A DNA stretch of 64,000 bases from Shewanella metallivivens (GTDB taxonomy: Bacteria > Pseudomonadota > Gammaproteobacteria > Enterobacterales > Shewanellaceae). A model generated the notes under the pieces. It did not search any database. It saw nothing but the letters and a program-made list of their open reading frames with translations, and was not told the origin of the DNA. Below, piece after piece: positions 1-7,927 of the stretch. The DNA lies in assembly GCF_028750675.1 (NCBI RefSeq), contig NZ_JAQQPZ010000013.1, forward strand, positions 1,145,753 through 1,209,752. The letters run 5' to 3'. The position numbers and the translations under genes are program-made. The first letter of the stretch is position 1; every line of letters begins with the position of its first letter.

Positions 1-244
1 CTAGGCTGACATTGACGGTGCATGAGTCACCATAGCCTGTGGTCACGCCATACACTACGCCTTCTTCGTGCAATAAACTGTCAATAAAGCGAGCGCCTTT
101 TTGAATATATTCAACGTAGTCAGCGGTGTCTTTCAGTTTAACTTGGGCGCCTTTGGCTACCGCAACCACTTGCTCTAGGCTGAGGTGCTGTTGACCAAAA
201 TGCACGATGTTATCAAAAGCGTCTGCTGAAGATGTGTGGCTCAT
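1..244 (-). CDS. Aromatic amino acid ammonia-lyase (HAL/PAL/TAL family), 5' part only
   Basis: Only the first 81 codons are in the window; the gene continues past the left edge. The visible protein begins MSHTSSADAFDNIVHFG and contains VVYGVTTGYGDS, the N-terminal signature of the histidine/phenylalanine/tyrosine ammonia-lyase fold. The Ala-Ser-Gly triplet that forms the MIO cofactor lies outside the window, so activity and substrate cannot be judged. The ATG at 244 is 4 nt downstream of the stop of the glycosyltransferase-acyltransferase gene, so it belongs to the same operon. Homologues annotated as histidine ammonia-lyase are known inside aryl polyene clusters, where making an aryl starter acid from an aromatic amino acid is the plausible role. 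Hut-pathway histidine degradation is less likely because no hut gene is nearby. Confidence 0.85.
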   Translation of the reverse strand, partial: MSHTSSADAFDNIVHFGQQHLSLEQVVAVAKGAQVKLKDTADYVEYIQKGARFIDSLLHEEGVVYGVTTGYGDSCTVNVSL

Positions 245-248
245 GAGA

Positions 249-1991
249 TTATCTGTCCTGACTGGGTAATGGGGCTGCGCGCGATTGTGAGGGCGGGTGA
301 TTACGGGTAACCAGCTCGTCCTTGCGCCAAAAATCGAAAAAGTTAAACCATTGCATTGGCGCGAGTTGCGCAAAATGGGCTAAACGTTGACTATATTGAG
401 TCATTGCATCGGTTAAGCGTGCTGTTCTGCCGGCTCGAGGGCCTTTAAGTGTGTCACTTAAGTGCTCAACATAGACTTGATAACGGCCATGTTGGCGAAT
501 ACAAAATAGGGTATACACTGGGCAATCTAATAAACTGGCCAAAATAAATGGCCCTTGCGGAAATGCCGCATCTTGGCCTAAAAAAGGTAAATAGGTCACA
601 CGTCCTTGGCTGCTTGATGATGTGCGGTCTGCTGCAATGACTACAATTTCACCTTGCTCAACTTTTTGTTGCAACAACATGGCGGTGCTAGGGTCTAGCT
701 CATTGACGTGGATTAAATTCAGGCTGCTTTGTGGATTAAGTTGCTGCAGGACTTTATTAAAGTTCTCAGCGTGTTGGGTCAGCACCATCACATTCACCTT
801 GACCTTTTGCTGGTGGCTAGATATCGCGCGGCACAGTTCCATATTGCCCAAATGTGACACAATCAATACTGCACCGCGCCCAGTGGCCACTTGATTTGCC
901 AAAATATGCCGGTCGTTAAAGTCGACTTGGGCGAGGTTAATTCTGTCGCACCAGGCATCTATTCTGTCCAGTGCCGCATTGCCAAAAGCAAAGAAGTGTT
1001 TAAGGCTGTCGCGCCAACTTACTGGGCGGTTTAGTTGTGGATGGTTAGGTTGTTGCTGTTGTACTCGGTGTAAAAAGGCTAATGAGGCATCACGGGCGGT
1101 TTTTCCGGTGAGAAAGAAATAACAAATCACCGGATACATGACTGCACGGCATAACCAATGCCCACCAAGGCGATAGCATTGGGCTAAAAATTTAATCCCC
1201 CAAAAGCTGCCGCGCTCACTCATGGCAGACCAATGCTGGGTGGTTTGCAATGATTGATCGCTCTGATTTTGCTTAGTGATAATGCGTGGCAAGCGGCCAA
1301 GCATGCCAAAAAATAATTTAGTGTGCATCCAACTAATGCGCACATTATCTTTTACGCCCTGAAAGTGGCTGATGCCATCCTCGGGATAAATCACGTTGGT
1401 TGGCACATGCACGACTGGTGTACCTTGCCAGTGCAGTTTCACCATGACTTCAATATCAAAATCCATGCGCTCGCCTAATGCCTGCTGGCTAAACAATTGT
1501 TCAGTCGCGGCAAGTGGATACACCCTAAAGCCACACATCGAATCTTGAATGTCAAAACTAAGGGTTTCTACCCACACCCAAAAATGGGTGATGTAACGGC
1601 CATACAGTCGACCTTTGGGCACCGACTCATCGTATTGAGGTTGGCCTGATATCAAGGCATTAGGCTGTTGCTCGCTGGCGGATATCATTAAGGGGATGTC
1701 GGCTAAATTATGTTGGCCGTCGGCATCAACTTGCAAGGCATGGCTAAAACCGTCACGGTAAGCCTGGCGCAAGCCGCTCATTACTGCCGCCCCTTTGCCG
1801 CGATTATAAGGATGTTGAATTAACGTCACCCAGCTAAATTTATCAGCCAATGCTTGCAGTACGTAACGTGTTTGCTCGTCACTGCCGTCGTCGACCAAAT
1901 AGCAGGGCAATTGGTACTTGGCCAAATCGGTTAAGGTTTTTTCTATCGCGATATGGTGGTTGTAATTAGGGATCACTAACGCCAATGTCAT
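249..1991 (-). CDS. apeJ: Aryl polyene cluster glycosyltransferase/acyltransferase fusion (ApeJ-like)
   Basis: 580 aa with two domains. Residues 1 to about 240 form a GT-A family 2 glycosyltransferase: MTLALVIPNYNHH start, VDDGSDE, and a VDADGQH motif near residue 90 for the metal/nucleotide-sugar site. Residues about 265-560 resemble LpxL/HtrB lipid A acyltransferases, with the HX4E catalytic motif HLGNME near residue 378. This fusion is characteristic of APE gene clusters, where it is thought to build the lipid anchor that carries the polyene to the outer membrane. Its start overlaps the stop of the dehydratase gene by 4 nt (ATGA), indicating translational coupling. The family assignment is firm; the exact sugar and acyl donor are not known from sequence. 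Confidence 0.88.
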   Translation of the reverse strand: MTLALVIPNYNHHIAIEKTLTDLAKYQLPCYLVDDGSDEQTRYVLQALADKFSWVTLIQHPYNRGKGAAVMSGLRQAYRDGFSHALQVDADGQHNLADIPLMISASEQQPNALISGQPQYDESVPKGRLYGRYITHFWVWVETLSFDIQDSMCGFRVYPLAATEQLFSQQALGERMDFDIEVMVKLHWQGTPVVHVPTNVIYPEDGISHFQGVKDNVRISWMHTKLFFGMLGRLPRIITKQNQSDQSLQTTQHWSAMSERGSFWGIKFLAQCYRLGGHWLCRAVMYPVICYFFLTGKTARDASLAFLHRVQQQQPNHPQLNRPVSWRDSLKHFFAFGNAALDRIDAWCDRINLAQVDFNDRHILANQVATGRGAVLIVSHLGNMELCRAISSHQQKVKVNVMVLTQHAENFNKVLQQLNPQSSLNLIHVNELDPSTAMLLQQKVEQGEIVVIAADRTSSSSQGRVTYLPFLGQDAAFPQGPFILASLLDCPVYTLFCIRQHGRYQVYVEHLSDTLKGPRAGRTARLTDAMTQYSQRLAHFAQLAPMQWFNFFDFWRKDELVTRNHPPSQSRAAPLPSQDR

Positions 1992-2362
1992 GAGGCACGC
2001 TCGGTATTCATTGCGCCATTAAGCACTATGCGTCCAGACGCAAAGCGTTTGTCACCATCACGATAGCTGAATGTTAATTTTGACTTTTGTGGTTGATGTT
2101 CAATGACTAAATCAACATAGGTATTGGGCAAAATGAGCTGCTGAAATTTAAGCACTTCAAGCGTGGCGACATTGGCATTATAACCAAAGGCGTCGCAGCC
2201 TAGCTTTACCGCCCAATCCAGTTGCGTGACACCTGGTAGTACGGCTTGCTCAGGAAAGTGGCCATCAAAAAAAGCCAACTCGCCACTAATGAACAAGCGC
2301 CAATGGCATTGATCACCCTCGGCGTGTTGATGAATAATGTTTGGTAATACGGATTTAATCAT
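1988..2362 (-). CDS. apeI: Hotdog-fold 3-hydroxyacyl-ACP dehydratase (ApeI-like)
   Basis: 124 aa, the size of a single-hotdog FabZ/FabA-like dehydratase. The segment FDGHFPEQAVLPGVTQLDW near residues 32-50 is the family signature, with the conserved His of HFP and the PGV turn. In aryl polyene biosynthesis a dehydratase of this type removes water from the 3-hydroxyacyl-ACP intermediate in each elongation cycle to give the conjugated double bonds. The start overlaps the end of the acyl-ligase gene by 8 nt and the stop overlaps the next gene by 4 nt, so it lies mid-operon. A second dehydratase (ApeP type) normally occurs elsewhere in such clusters and would lie outside this window. Confidence 0.87.
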   Translation of the reverse strand: MIKSVLPNIIHQHAEGDQCHWRLFISGELAFFDGHFPEQAVLPGVTQLDWAVKLGCDAFGYNANVATLEVLKFQQLILPNTYVDLVIEHQPQKSKLTFSYRDGDKRFASGRIVLNGAMNTERAS

Positions 2363-3722
2363 GAATAAATAAAGCTGCTATATCTGCTGAAGTACGTTTG
2401 CCCTGGCTGTTAAGCGGCAAGGCTTTTGGGTAGCGCCAACGTTTAGGCAAGGTGATACGTTCGAACTGGCTCAGTAAGTGATTTTTGAGGGCAGTATTAA
2501 TCGCTAACTTACCTTCGTCTTTGAGGGTTTGTCTGCCAAGTTCATTTAAGCATACGGCCGCGCCTAGCATAGTGCGTGGTTGCTCTAATACCGCGACGGC
2601 AGCTTCGCTGACAAAGGGGTGAGTTTGTAACAAGTGCTCTAGCTGTGCCAGTGATAAGCGTTTTTCTTCTATTTTAACGATACGATCTAAGCGGTGCAGT
2701 AAACGAAATTGGCCATTTTCAAGCAACTCGATTTTATCATCACACTTTATCCAGGTGTCTGGATTGTCTAAGTAAACCGACTGTAACATTAATGCACCAT
2801 CGTGCGGATCTGCATTGACGTTTACCCGCTCAAACGGCTGCCAAGTTTGTTGAGGCAGATACTGGCGACGATAGGCGATACCGCCAGTTTCGGTACTGCC
2901 AAACACTTCAATGGGCAATTGCTTAAAGCATTGTTTTACCGCCTGTGCTGACTCAAAACTTAATGGCCCACCTGAGCTGAAAATTAAACTTGGGATCCGC
3001 TGCTGTGCTTGGTTGTCTAGGGCATCGGGCAATCGAGTTAATTGAGCTGGGCTGCTAATTAAACATAGGTTGGGCATGATGGCCAGGTAATAGCTTAGGG
3101 TTTCAGGAAAGTCGATTTGCTCGCTTAAAAAAGCCCGACTTGCTGCTAACGGCCATAAAATTTTAAACAACAATCCATAAATATGTTGGTGCGATACCGT
3201 TGAGACCACTGAGCAATGCGGCAAATGTTGGGCAAAGGTGTGCTCTAAAACACTGACTTCGGCATCCAGCTGAGCAAGGGTTTTGCTAATGGCTTTAGGC
3301 TGACCACTACTGCCAGAGGTAAATAAAATCAGCTCACCTAAGGTCGTGGCTTGTGGCCAAGTTGCCGCAGGAAGGCTGAGCTCTTTTTTGAGTGCAACAA
3401 ACTCGCCTGCTTCACATAATGGTTTGTCGGCGATAATGGCGTCGAACTCGTGGTTTAGCTCGCTTAACGTGCCGCGCTGAGTGTTAGCAGGTAATATCAC
3501 TTGTTTACCTGCGAGCAGTGCTGCGCACAAGCCTGCAGCAAATAAATCACTCTTTTGCGCGGCCAGTAACCAACGTTTAGCATCGCTTTGGCTAAGCTGT
3601 TTGTGCAGGTGAGTGACGTGGGCGCAAAATAGCGAGCCCGTCATAATGTCATGATGGTCAAAGCTAATCAGCTGTTGGGCTGCTGGCCCGTTGGTTAACC
3701 AGTTAAGCAAAAGTTTAGTCAT
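2355..3722 (-). CDS. apeH: AMP-dependent acyl-CoA/acyl-ACP ligase (ApeH-like)
   Basis: 455 aa, an ANL-superfamily adenylating enzyme. The ATP-binding P-loop ILFTSGSSGQPKAISK is near residues 130-145. Further signatures are FGSTETGGIAYR (A5 motif) and LHRLDRIVKIEEKRLS (A8 hinge and start of the small C-terminal domain). At 455 aa it is shorter than most acyl-CoA synthetases because the N-terminal part is compact, as in other APE-cluster ligases. The expected role is to activate the aryl starter acid (a 4-hydroxybenzoate or cinnamate type) and load it on one of the two carrier proteins encoded just upstream. It overlaps both neighbours by 8 nt. The exact substrate cannot be read from sequence. 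Confidence 0.87.
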   Translation of the reverse strand: MTKLLLNWLTNGPAAQQLISFDHHDIMTGSLFCAHVTHLHKQLSQSDAKRWLLAAQKSDLFAAGLCAALLAGKQVILPANTQRGTLSELNHEFDAIIADKPLCEAGEFVALKKELSLPAATWPQATTLGELILFTSGSSGQPKAISKTLAQLDAEVSVLEHTFAQHLPHCSVVSTVSHQHIYGLLFKILWPLAASRAFLSEQIDFPETLSYYLAIMPNLCLISSPAQLTRLPDALDNQAQQRIPSLIFSSGGPLSFESAQAVKQCFKQLPIEVFGSTETGGIAYRRQYLPQQTWQPFERVNVNADPHDGALMLQSVYLDNPDTWIKCDDKIELLENGQFRLLHRLDRIVKIEEKRLSLAQLEHLLQTHPFVSEAAVAVLEQPRTMLGAAVCLNELGRQTLKDEGKLAINTALKNHLLSQFERITLPKRWRYPKALPLNSQGKRTSADIAALFIHD

Positions 3723-4266
3723 GTTTTTTCAGCCAAAACCTGCGATAAATCCATTCACCACTGAGTAGCATGCCGATTAATACATAAGCTATCAGTCCGT
3801 TGTAAAGCGTCCACATTTCGATTGTGGTGGCTATTGCAGTGTAGGCTGCCATGGCAGCATTTACGACAAATAGCCCGCACCATAATTTGGTTACGGTGCG
3901 CAAATAGTCAATTGCAGAGCCTGGTAAGTCAGGCTCTTGTATACGAGCTAGCCGCTCAATCATGCTTGGACCACGCATTAACGAATAGCTGAATAAGCTC
4001 AATAGACTGAGGTTAATGACGAGCGGGTAATACAGTAGCCAGTCATTACGTTTAGCAATAAAACTTGCCCCAGTTAAGGCTATCCCTACCACAAGCGGTA
4101 ATACCATTGCCCGCACTTGTTGCTTGGTCACTATCATACGAGTAAGCAGTAACACACACAGCAATAAAGCGATGTAACCGGGCGGTAAATACTGTAATCC
4201 AAAATACACGGCTAACGGGTACGCAACAATCACTAACGTGGTAATGATCTGCAAGAGTAAGCGCAT
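3715..4266 (-). CDS. apeG: Multi-spanning membrane protein of the aryl polyene cluster (COG4648, ApeG-like)
   Basis: 183 aa, almost entirely hydrophobic, with about five or six predicted membrane segments: an N-terminal LLLQIITTLVIVAYPLAVYF stretch, paired helices around residues 30-75, and a C-terminal pair ending in a basic YRRFWLKKHD tail. Proteins of this COG4648 type occur next to the acyl carrier proteins in APE clusters. Their biochemical role is not established; a membrane scaffold for polyene synthesis or transfer is a guess. The ATG shares one base with the stop of the upstream carrier-protein gene (TAATG), and the end overlaps the ligase gene by 8 nt. Confidence 0.8.
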   Translation of the reverse strand: MRLLLQIITTLVIVAYPLAVYFGLQYLPPGYIALLLCVLLLTRMIVTKQQVRAMVLPLVVGIALTGASFIAKRNDWLLYYPLVINLSLLSLFSYSLMRGPSMIERLARIQEPDLPGSAIDYLRTVTKLWCGLFVVNAAMAAYTAIATTIEMWTLYNGLIAYVLIGMLLSGEWIYRRFWLKKHD

Positions 4267-4514
4267 TAGCTTTGCATGAGTCCTTCCACAGCGTTAACCA
4301 CGTCATTGACGGTTCGCACGGTTTTGAATTCTTCTGGTTGAATTTTTTTGCCGGTGAGTTGTTGCAATTTAATCACTAAATCTACGGCATCAATGCTGTC
4401 TAAATCTAATTCTTCATACAATGATGCATCTAAGCTAATGTCTGCTGGGTCTATTTCAAACTCATCCACTAAAATGGTGCTGAGCATGGCAAGAATTTGA
4501 TCACGATTTTGCAT
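4266..4514 (-). CDS. apeF: Acyl carrier protein (ApeF-like)
   Basis: 82 aa, acidic, with the phosphopantetheine attachment motif LDLDSIDAVDL; the modified serine is Ser40. Helix II after the serine and the rest of the four-helix carrier fold are evident. It is the second of two tandem carrier proteins, and 8 nt separate it from the first. In characterised APE systems two different ACPs carry the growing chain and the starter or finished chain, so division of labour is likely here as well. Which one carries which intermediate cannot be told from sequence alone. Confidence 0.9.
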   Translation of the reverse strand: MQNRDQILAMLSTILVDEFEIDPADISLDASLYEELDLDSIDAVDLVIKLQQLTGKKIQPEEFKTVRTVNDVVNAVEGLMQS

Positions 4515-4522
4515 GCTGACTC

Positions 4523-4777
4523 CTAAACACGTTGCGATTCAATAAAACTAGCAAGGCTAGCTACACTGAAAAAATGTGCTTTGGTTGCGTCAGAATTGGC
4601 TTCAATTTTGACGTCGAATTCTTTTTTGATTGCTAGACCCAGCTCTAACGCATCAATAGAGTCTAAACCTAGGCCTTCACCAAATAGTGCGGCATCAGTA
4701 TCGATGTCTTCAATGGTGACATCTTCTAGGTCTAAGCTGTCAATAATCAGCTGTTTAATTTGGTTGTGTAAGTTCAT
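4523..4777 (-). CDS. apeE: Acyl carrier protein (ApeE-like)
   Basis: 84 aa from the ATG at 4777 (MNLHNQIKQLIID). A longer reading from an upstream start would add ten residues (MIAILIRNKK) but looks unlike a carrier protein N-terminus. The attachment motif is GLGLDSIDALEL with Ser40 as the phosphopantetheine site. The start lies 23 nt inside the end of the acyltransferase gene, so translation is probably coupled. Its sequence differs clearly from the following carrier protein, arguing for distinct partners rather than recent duplication. Confidence 0.9.
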   Translation of the reverse strand: MNLHNQIKQLIIDSLDLEDVTIEDIDTDAALFGEGLGLDSIDALELGLAIKKEFDVKIEANSDATKAHFFSVASLASFIESQRV

Positions 4778-5636
4778 TTTTTTGTTTCTTATCAGTATGG
4801 CTATCAAGTGGACTTGATAGGTTGTTTAAATAAAACTGTTGCAGGTCTCGGGTGAGTTGCCGAGCCATTTTTGCTTCGTTACCTTGGGTAATCTCATCGT
4901 CATGGTGCAGTACGCTATCGGTAATTTCAACCGACATGCTGATGGTTTGTCGTGGTATTTGGTACCAAGACTCTTGTTTAGTTAAGCCTGCTACATCGGT
5001 GCGAAGTACCACGGGTAAAATATCACTTTGGGTACGTATGGCAATATTAGCCGCCCCACGCGCAAATGGGTTAATGACATTGCCAACCAGTGTGCGGGTA
5101 CCTTCAGGAAAAATCACTAAATTTGTGTCTTGCTTTAATACTTGCTTACAATCTTGTAGCAGCAGATTGGCGCTGCGATTAGGGATGTAACCCACACTCG
5201 ATAGCACACCTCTTATAAATGGATTGCGCCATAAGCTTTGTTTCACAACGCAGCCCGCATTGGGCATGAGACTAATTAACACGACTACATCAACCAGAGT
5301 TGGGTGGTTGGCAATCACTATATGACCTCGAGCTTGCTGTAATAAATGCAAATTTTGGGTGCTGACGTTAATGACCCCAACCGCGGTTAACATGGCGACA
5401 AAACCTTTAAACATTAAACTCACGGTACGTTGCACTCGTGCTATGCGTTCCTGCTTAGACCCTGGCCAATAACGTAATACTGGCAGTATGGTTAATGAGC
5501 TGAGCAACCCGCCAAGGCCAAATACCATGTAACACATTACGCCACCTATCCACCTCGGAATATACCTAAGCCCAGTCAGTTTTGGGGCTATGCTCTGTTG
5601 AGATGTAAAAGGAGCTGACTGCGGAGAATTAATCAT
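4755..5636 (-). CDS. apeD: 1-acyl-glycerol-3-phosphate acyltransferase-like protein (ApeD-like)
   Basis: 293 aa from the ATG at 5636; a TTG three codons upstream is possible but less likely. The protein is a PlsC-type lysophospholipid acyltransferase: catalytic NHPTLVD (HX4D) near residues 107-113 and the FPEGTRT glycerol-phosphate-binding motif near 174. A hydrophobic segment around residues 25-50 anchors it to the membrane, and the C-terminus is hydrophilic (DSHTDKKQKNELTQPN). In APE clusters this protein is a candidate for attaching the polyenoyl chain to a lipid or sugar acceptor. The start codon overlaps the stop of the ketosynthase-like gene by 8 nt. Confidence 0.87.
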   Translation of the reverse strand: MINSPQSAPFTSQQSIAPKLTGLRYIPRWIGGVMCYMVFGLGGLLSSLTILPVLRYWPGSKQERIARVQRTVSLMFKGFVAMLTAVGVINVSTQNLHLLQQARGHIVIANHPTLVDVVVLISLMPNAGCVVKQSLWRNPFIRGVLSSVGYIPNRSANLLLQDCKQVLKQDTNLVIFPEGTRTLVGNVINPFARGAANIAIRTQSDILPVVLRTDVAGLTKQESWYQIPRQTISMSVEITDSVLHHDDEITQGNEAKMARQLTRDLQQFYLNNLSSPLDSHTDKKQKNELTQPN

Positions 5637-6366
5637 GATGCTCAACAGACCAATACCAATGACATAAACACCCTTGGATGTTTTTACCTGTGGCGATATG
5701 GTGAATTAATTGGCTAAAACTGATGTTATCTTGATTATGGCCTGGGACTGGTCGTTCGGATAAGCCTAGGGTGGTATTCGCATTGGTATTTGTAACGCTA
5801 TTGGCGGGTGCTAGATACAAGCCTAAGGCGATGGGCAGCTCAACTTCGTGGGTAAACTCACTGTAAATCGGTGGAACAGGGTCATCACCAAAAATCATTA
5901 AAACAGGCTTAGGGTCTTGTGCCAGTTGAGCATAAGCTTCTATTAATGCTTGGGGTAGGGTTTGCTCACCTGCAGCAATAGATGTCGACGCGGCGGTGTT
6001 ATGAGTGAGGATTCCGAAAATACCACTGGCTGTGTTGTGCACTGATTGACTAAAAGCCATAGGTGAAAGTGGTTGTTGTTCGGTGATATCTTTCAGTAAT
6101 CCAAGGGTTCGGGTCAGTTCGCCATGTCGTGATGAAAAAATGCCGCGAGTTTGCGGGGCGACTTGGCATTCGTGTGCTGCCGTTAACATCATTTTAGTTA
6201 GGCGGCTAAATCGGCGGCGTTGCATTGCTGGGACATGCGATAGGGCTGGCGTTGCTTGGCTAGCAGACACACTTGTGTTTGGCTGTTGCCAATGTTGCCA
6301 GCTCTCAGTCGTTTGAAAGTCTGGAGACCATGCGCCCCATGAGAGAAGTTGAAATTCTAAGTGCAC
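5629..6366 (-). CDS. apeC: Ketosynthase N-domain-like chain length factor (ApeC-like)
   Basis: 245 aa starting with GTG at 6366, preceded by a GAGG ribosome-binding site. It resembles only the N-terminal half of a beta-ketoacyl synthase. The region SVHNTASGIFGILTHN corresponds to the dimer/active-site stretch, but the catalytic cysteine of true ketosynthases is absent, as expected for a chain length factor. In the characterised APE type II polyketide system a short protein of this kind pairs with a full ketosynthase (ApeO). No full ketosynthase is in the window, so that partner should be encoded further along the operon. This is the first gene of the operon; a terminator for the previous gene lies at 6553-6582. 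Confidence 0.82.
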   Translation of the reverse strand: MHLEFQLLSWGAWSPDFQTTESWQHWQQPNTSVSASQATPALSHVPAMQRRRFSRLTKMMLTAAHECQVAPQTRGIFSSRHGELTRTLGLLKDITEQQPLSPMAFSQSVHNTASGIFGILTHNTAASTSIAAGEQTLPQALIEAYAQLAQDPKPVLMIFGDDPVPPIYSEFTHEVELPIALGLYLAPANSVTNTNANTTLGLSERPVPGHNQDNISFSQLIHHIATGKNIQGCLCHWYWSVEHHD

Positions 6367-6552
6367 TACTTTGCCTCTATAACTGCCTAGCTATCCTTAT
6401 CTAAGTGTTAACAAATAATCATTCTTTTGCTGACGATTCGTTAACGGCGCTAATTGTACACCTATCAAGGGTTATTTAAGAAGTCACGTAAAAGAAAAAA
6501 CGTTTTTTAGATTATTTGTTCAACAATATTTGTTCAAAACGTATCGTCAAAA

Positions 6553-6582
6553 AAATAGCACGGTTTTTTAGCCGTGCTATTT
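6553..6582 (-). terminator. Rho-independent terminator of the DUF3014 gene
   Basis: An 11-bp perfect stem (AAATAGCACGG at 6553-6563 with its complement at 6572-6582) is followed on the minus strand by a T run. It separates the DUF3014 gene from the aryl polyene operon, so the operon should have its own promoter in the 6367-6550 interval, where the minus strand has a TACAAT box near 6466 as a weak candidate. Confidence 0.8.
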
Positions 6583-6612
6583 AAGGTATTTAGGGAAATA
6601 TGTATTAAGTGA

Positions 6613-7503
6613 TTACTGTGCTGGAAAACTGGCCTGTAGTTTTTTAACCGCCGCTTTTATTTTGCGGGTGTTTTCGGGGCCCATACGAATTAGCAATTTT
6701 TGCGCGTTAGGTAAGGCTTCTAAATTAGGATCCGCAAATTGGTAATTTACACTGTAATAAGACAGCTCAATAGGGTCTTCGACAATCGGTGCTTCTGCCA
6801 CCATGGTAAAGACAGATTGCATGCGCTTGTCAAAATCGACATCATTGTAACCTAACTCAGCAAAAGCCTCTGCAAATAGAGGTTTAAGCTCTGTGTAGGT
6901 TGCGACCAAATCTTTTTCGTTTAAACCTGCAATAAAGTCTGCGTACAAATCGTAACGATGGTAGCTGTCAGGATTTAAAAACGTTTTATTGGTGATTTCG
7001 CTAACTGAAAACTCAGTTTCTGGGCCTTTTAACGGACTTGCCTTACGTACTAACTCGCCTTGCGCTAGGTTGTCTACAAACACCACAAATTGACGGGCAA
7101 TGTCTTTTTTCAAAATCATTGGCGCAATTTTCATTCCGTTAGCGATGGCTAAGGTTTTGGTTTCAACAAAGTCGTCTGATTCTGCTAGCGCAGGTAATGG
7201 TTCAACAACAACGGTTTCGTTGTTTGATTCAGGCTCGCCAGTAGGCACGACATCATCGGTGTTTGATTCGATTTGTTGTGGTTCTTCAATCGGGGCTTGT
7301 TCAATCGGTGTTGCCGGGAGTGCTTCAGGCAGCTCTACTGGGGTCATGACAACGGGGTCAAATTCTTCGCTGTCATCACTGGTAAAATAAAAATAGCTAC
7401 TTGCTGCTAATAAAGCGATTACCGCGATTGCAATAAAAGCAATGTTAGTACCTGATTTTTCGTCAGATTGAGGGCTGATTCTGTCTTCTTCATTAACTTG
7501 CAT
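6613..7503 (-). CDS. DUF3014 domain membrane-anchored protein
   Basis: 296 aa. Residues 20-41 (NIAFIAIAVIALLAASSYFYF) form one membrane anchor after a short cytoplasmic tail. A Pro/Glu-rich linker spans about residues 45-105, and a globular domain fills residues 110-296. The globular part carries features of DUF3014 (SPLKGPETEFSV, a Tyr-rich HRYDLYADF segment, and RMGPENTRKIKAAVKKL at the end). The function of the family is unknown; topology suggests a periplasmic domain. The gene is monocistronic, with its own terminator. It does not resemble aryl polyene enzymes. Confidence 0.75.
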   Translation of the reverse strand: MQVNEEDRISPQSDEKSGTNIAFIAIAVIALLAASSYFYFTSDDSEEFDPVVMTPVELPEALPATPIEQAPIEEPQQIESNTDDVVPTGEPESNNETVVVEPLPALAESDDFVETKTLAIANGMKIAPMILKKDIARQFVVFVDNLAQGELVRKASPLKGPETEFSVSEITNKTFLNPDSYHRYDLYADFIAGLNEKDLVATYTELKPLFAEAFAELGYNDVDFDKRMQSVFTMVAEAPIVEDPIELSYYSVNYQFADPNLEALPNAQKLLIRMGPENTRKIKAAVKKLQASFPAQ

Positions 7504-7927
7504 TTCAATTCCTTGGCGTGTTTGCTATCGATATAGATATTTAGGGCCTGTTGATCTTTGCAGGTTAAATTTTGTTCGAGTTAAAAACGTTTTAATCGAG
7601 GCGAATGGATTGATGCCTAGTCATCTAAGCAACTCTTTATTAGTAAAGAGTCATTCAACAAAGAGTAACACGTTTTTAGCCGAACCCTTCGGGCAGCGTT
7701 TGTTGGCCATTTTTACTGCGTTATCGACTTTTTATGTAGAATAACTACACATCTAAGTCTCTGCCTTGTACAAATGGCCAACAATTCGCTGCAAAAACAA
7801 CCTTGAAAGATCAACTGGCCCTAGATGGAGTCGAAAAATACTGCGTGTTACCATTTTGCAATATTCAACAGCGTTGTCTAGTGGTAACTGGTGATAATCC
7901 ACATTAATTCATTTTTAGCTCAAGCTT
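7504..7927. other. 424-bp gene-free interval between recG and the DUF3014 gene
   Basis: No coding sequence is supported here. Most of it is occupied by the palindromic miniature element at 7542-7823. The remainder is the tail of recG transcription (7824-7927) and the upstream region of the DUF3014 gene (7504-7541). Confidence 0.7.
7542..7823. mobile_element. Miniature inverted-repeat (MITE-like) element
   Basis: About 282 bp with imperfect terminal inverted repeats of roughly 24 bp. The left end is AGGGCCTGTTGATCTTT (from 7543) and the right end reads AGGGCCAGTTGATCTTT on the other strand (7806-7822). A second, inner inverted repeat has one arm starting at 7692 (GCAGCGTTTGTTGGCCATTT) and the other ending near 7792 (AAATGGCCAACAATTCGCTGC without its last base), so the RNA or DNA could fold into a long hairpin. 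A third small inverted repeat lies around 7629-7650 (ACTCTTTATTAGTAAAGAGT). There is no transposase gene. A TA flanks both ends, compatible with a TA target, but duplication is not certain. The parent transposon is unknown. Confidence 0.7.

Noticed and set aside
4052..4306. 84-codon ORF overlapping apeG and apeF
   Set aside because: Cysteine-rich shadow reading of two recognised genes.
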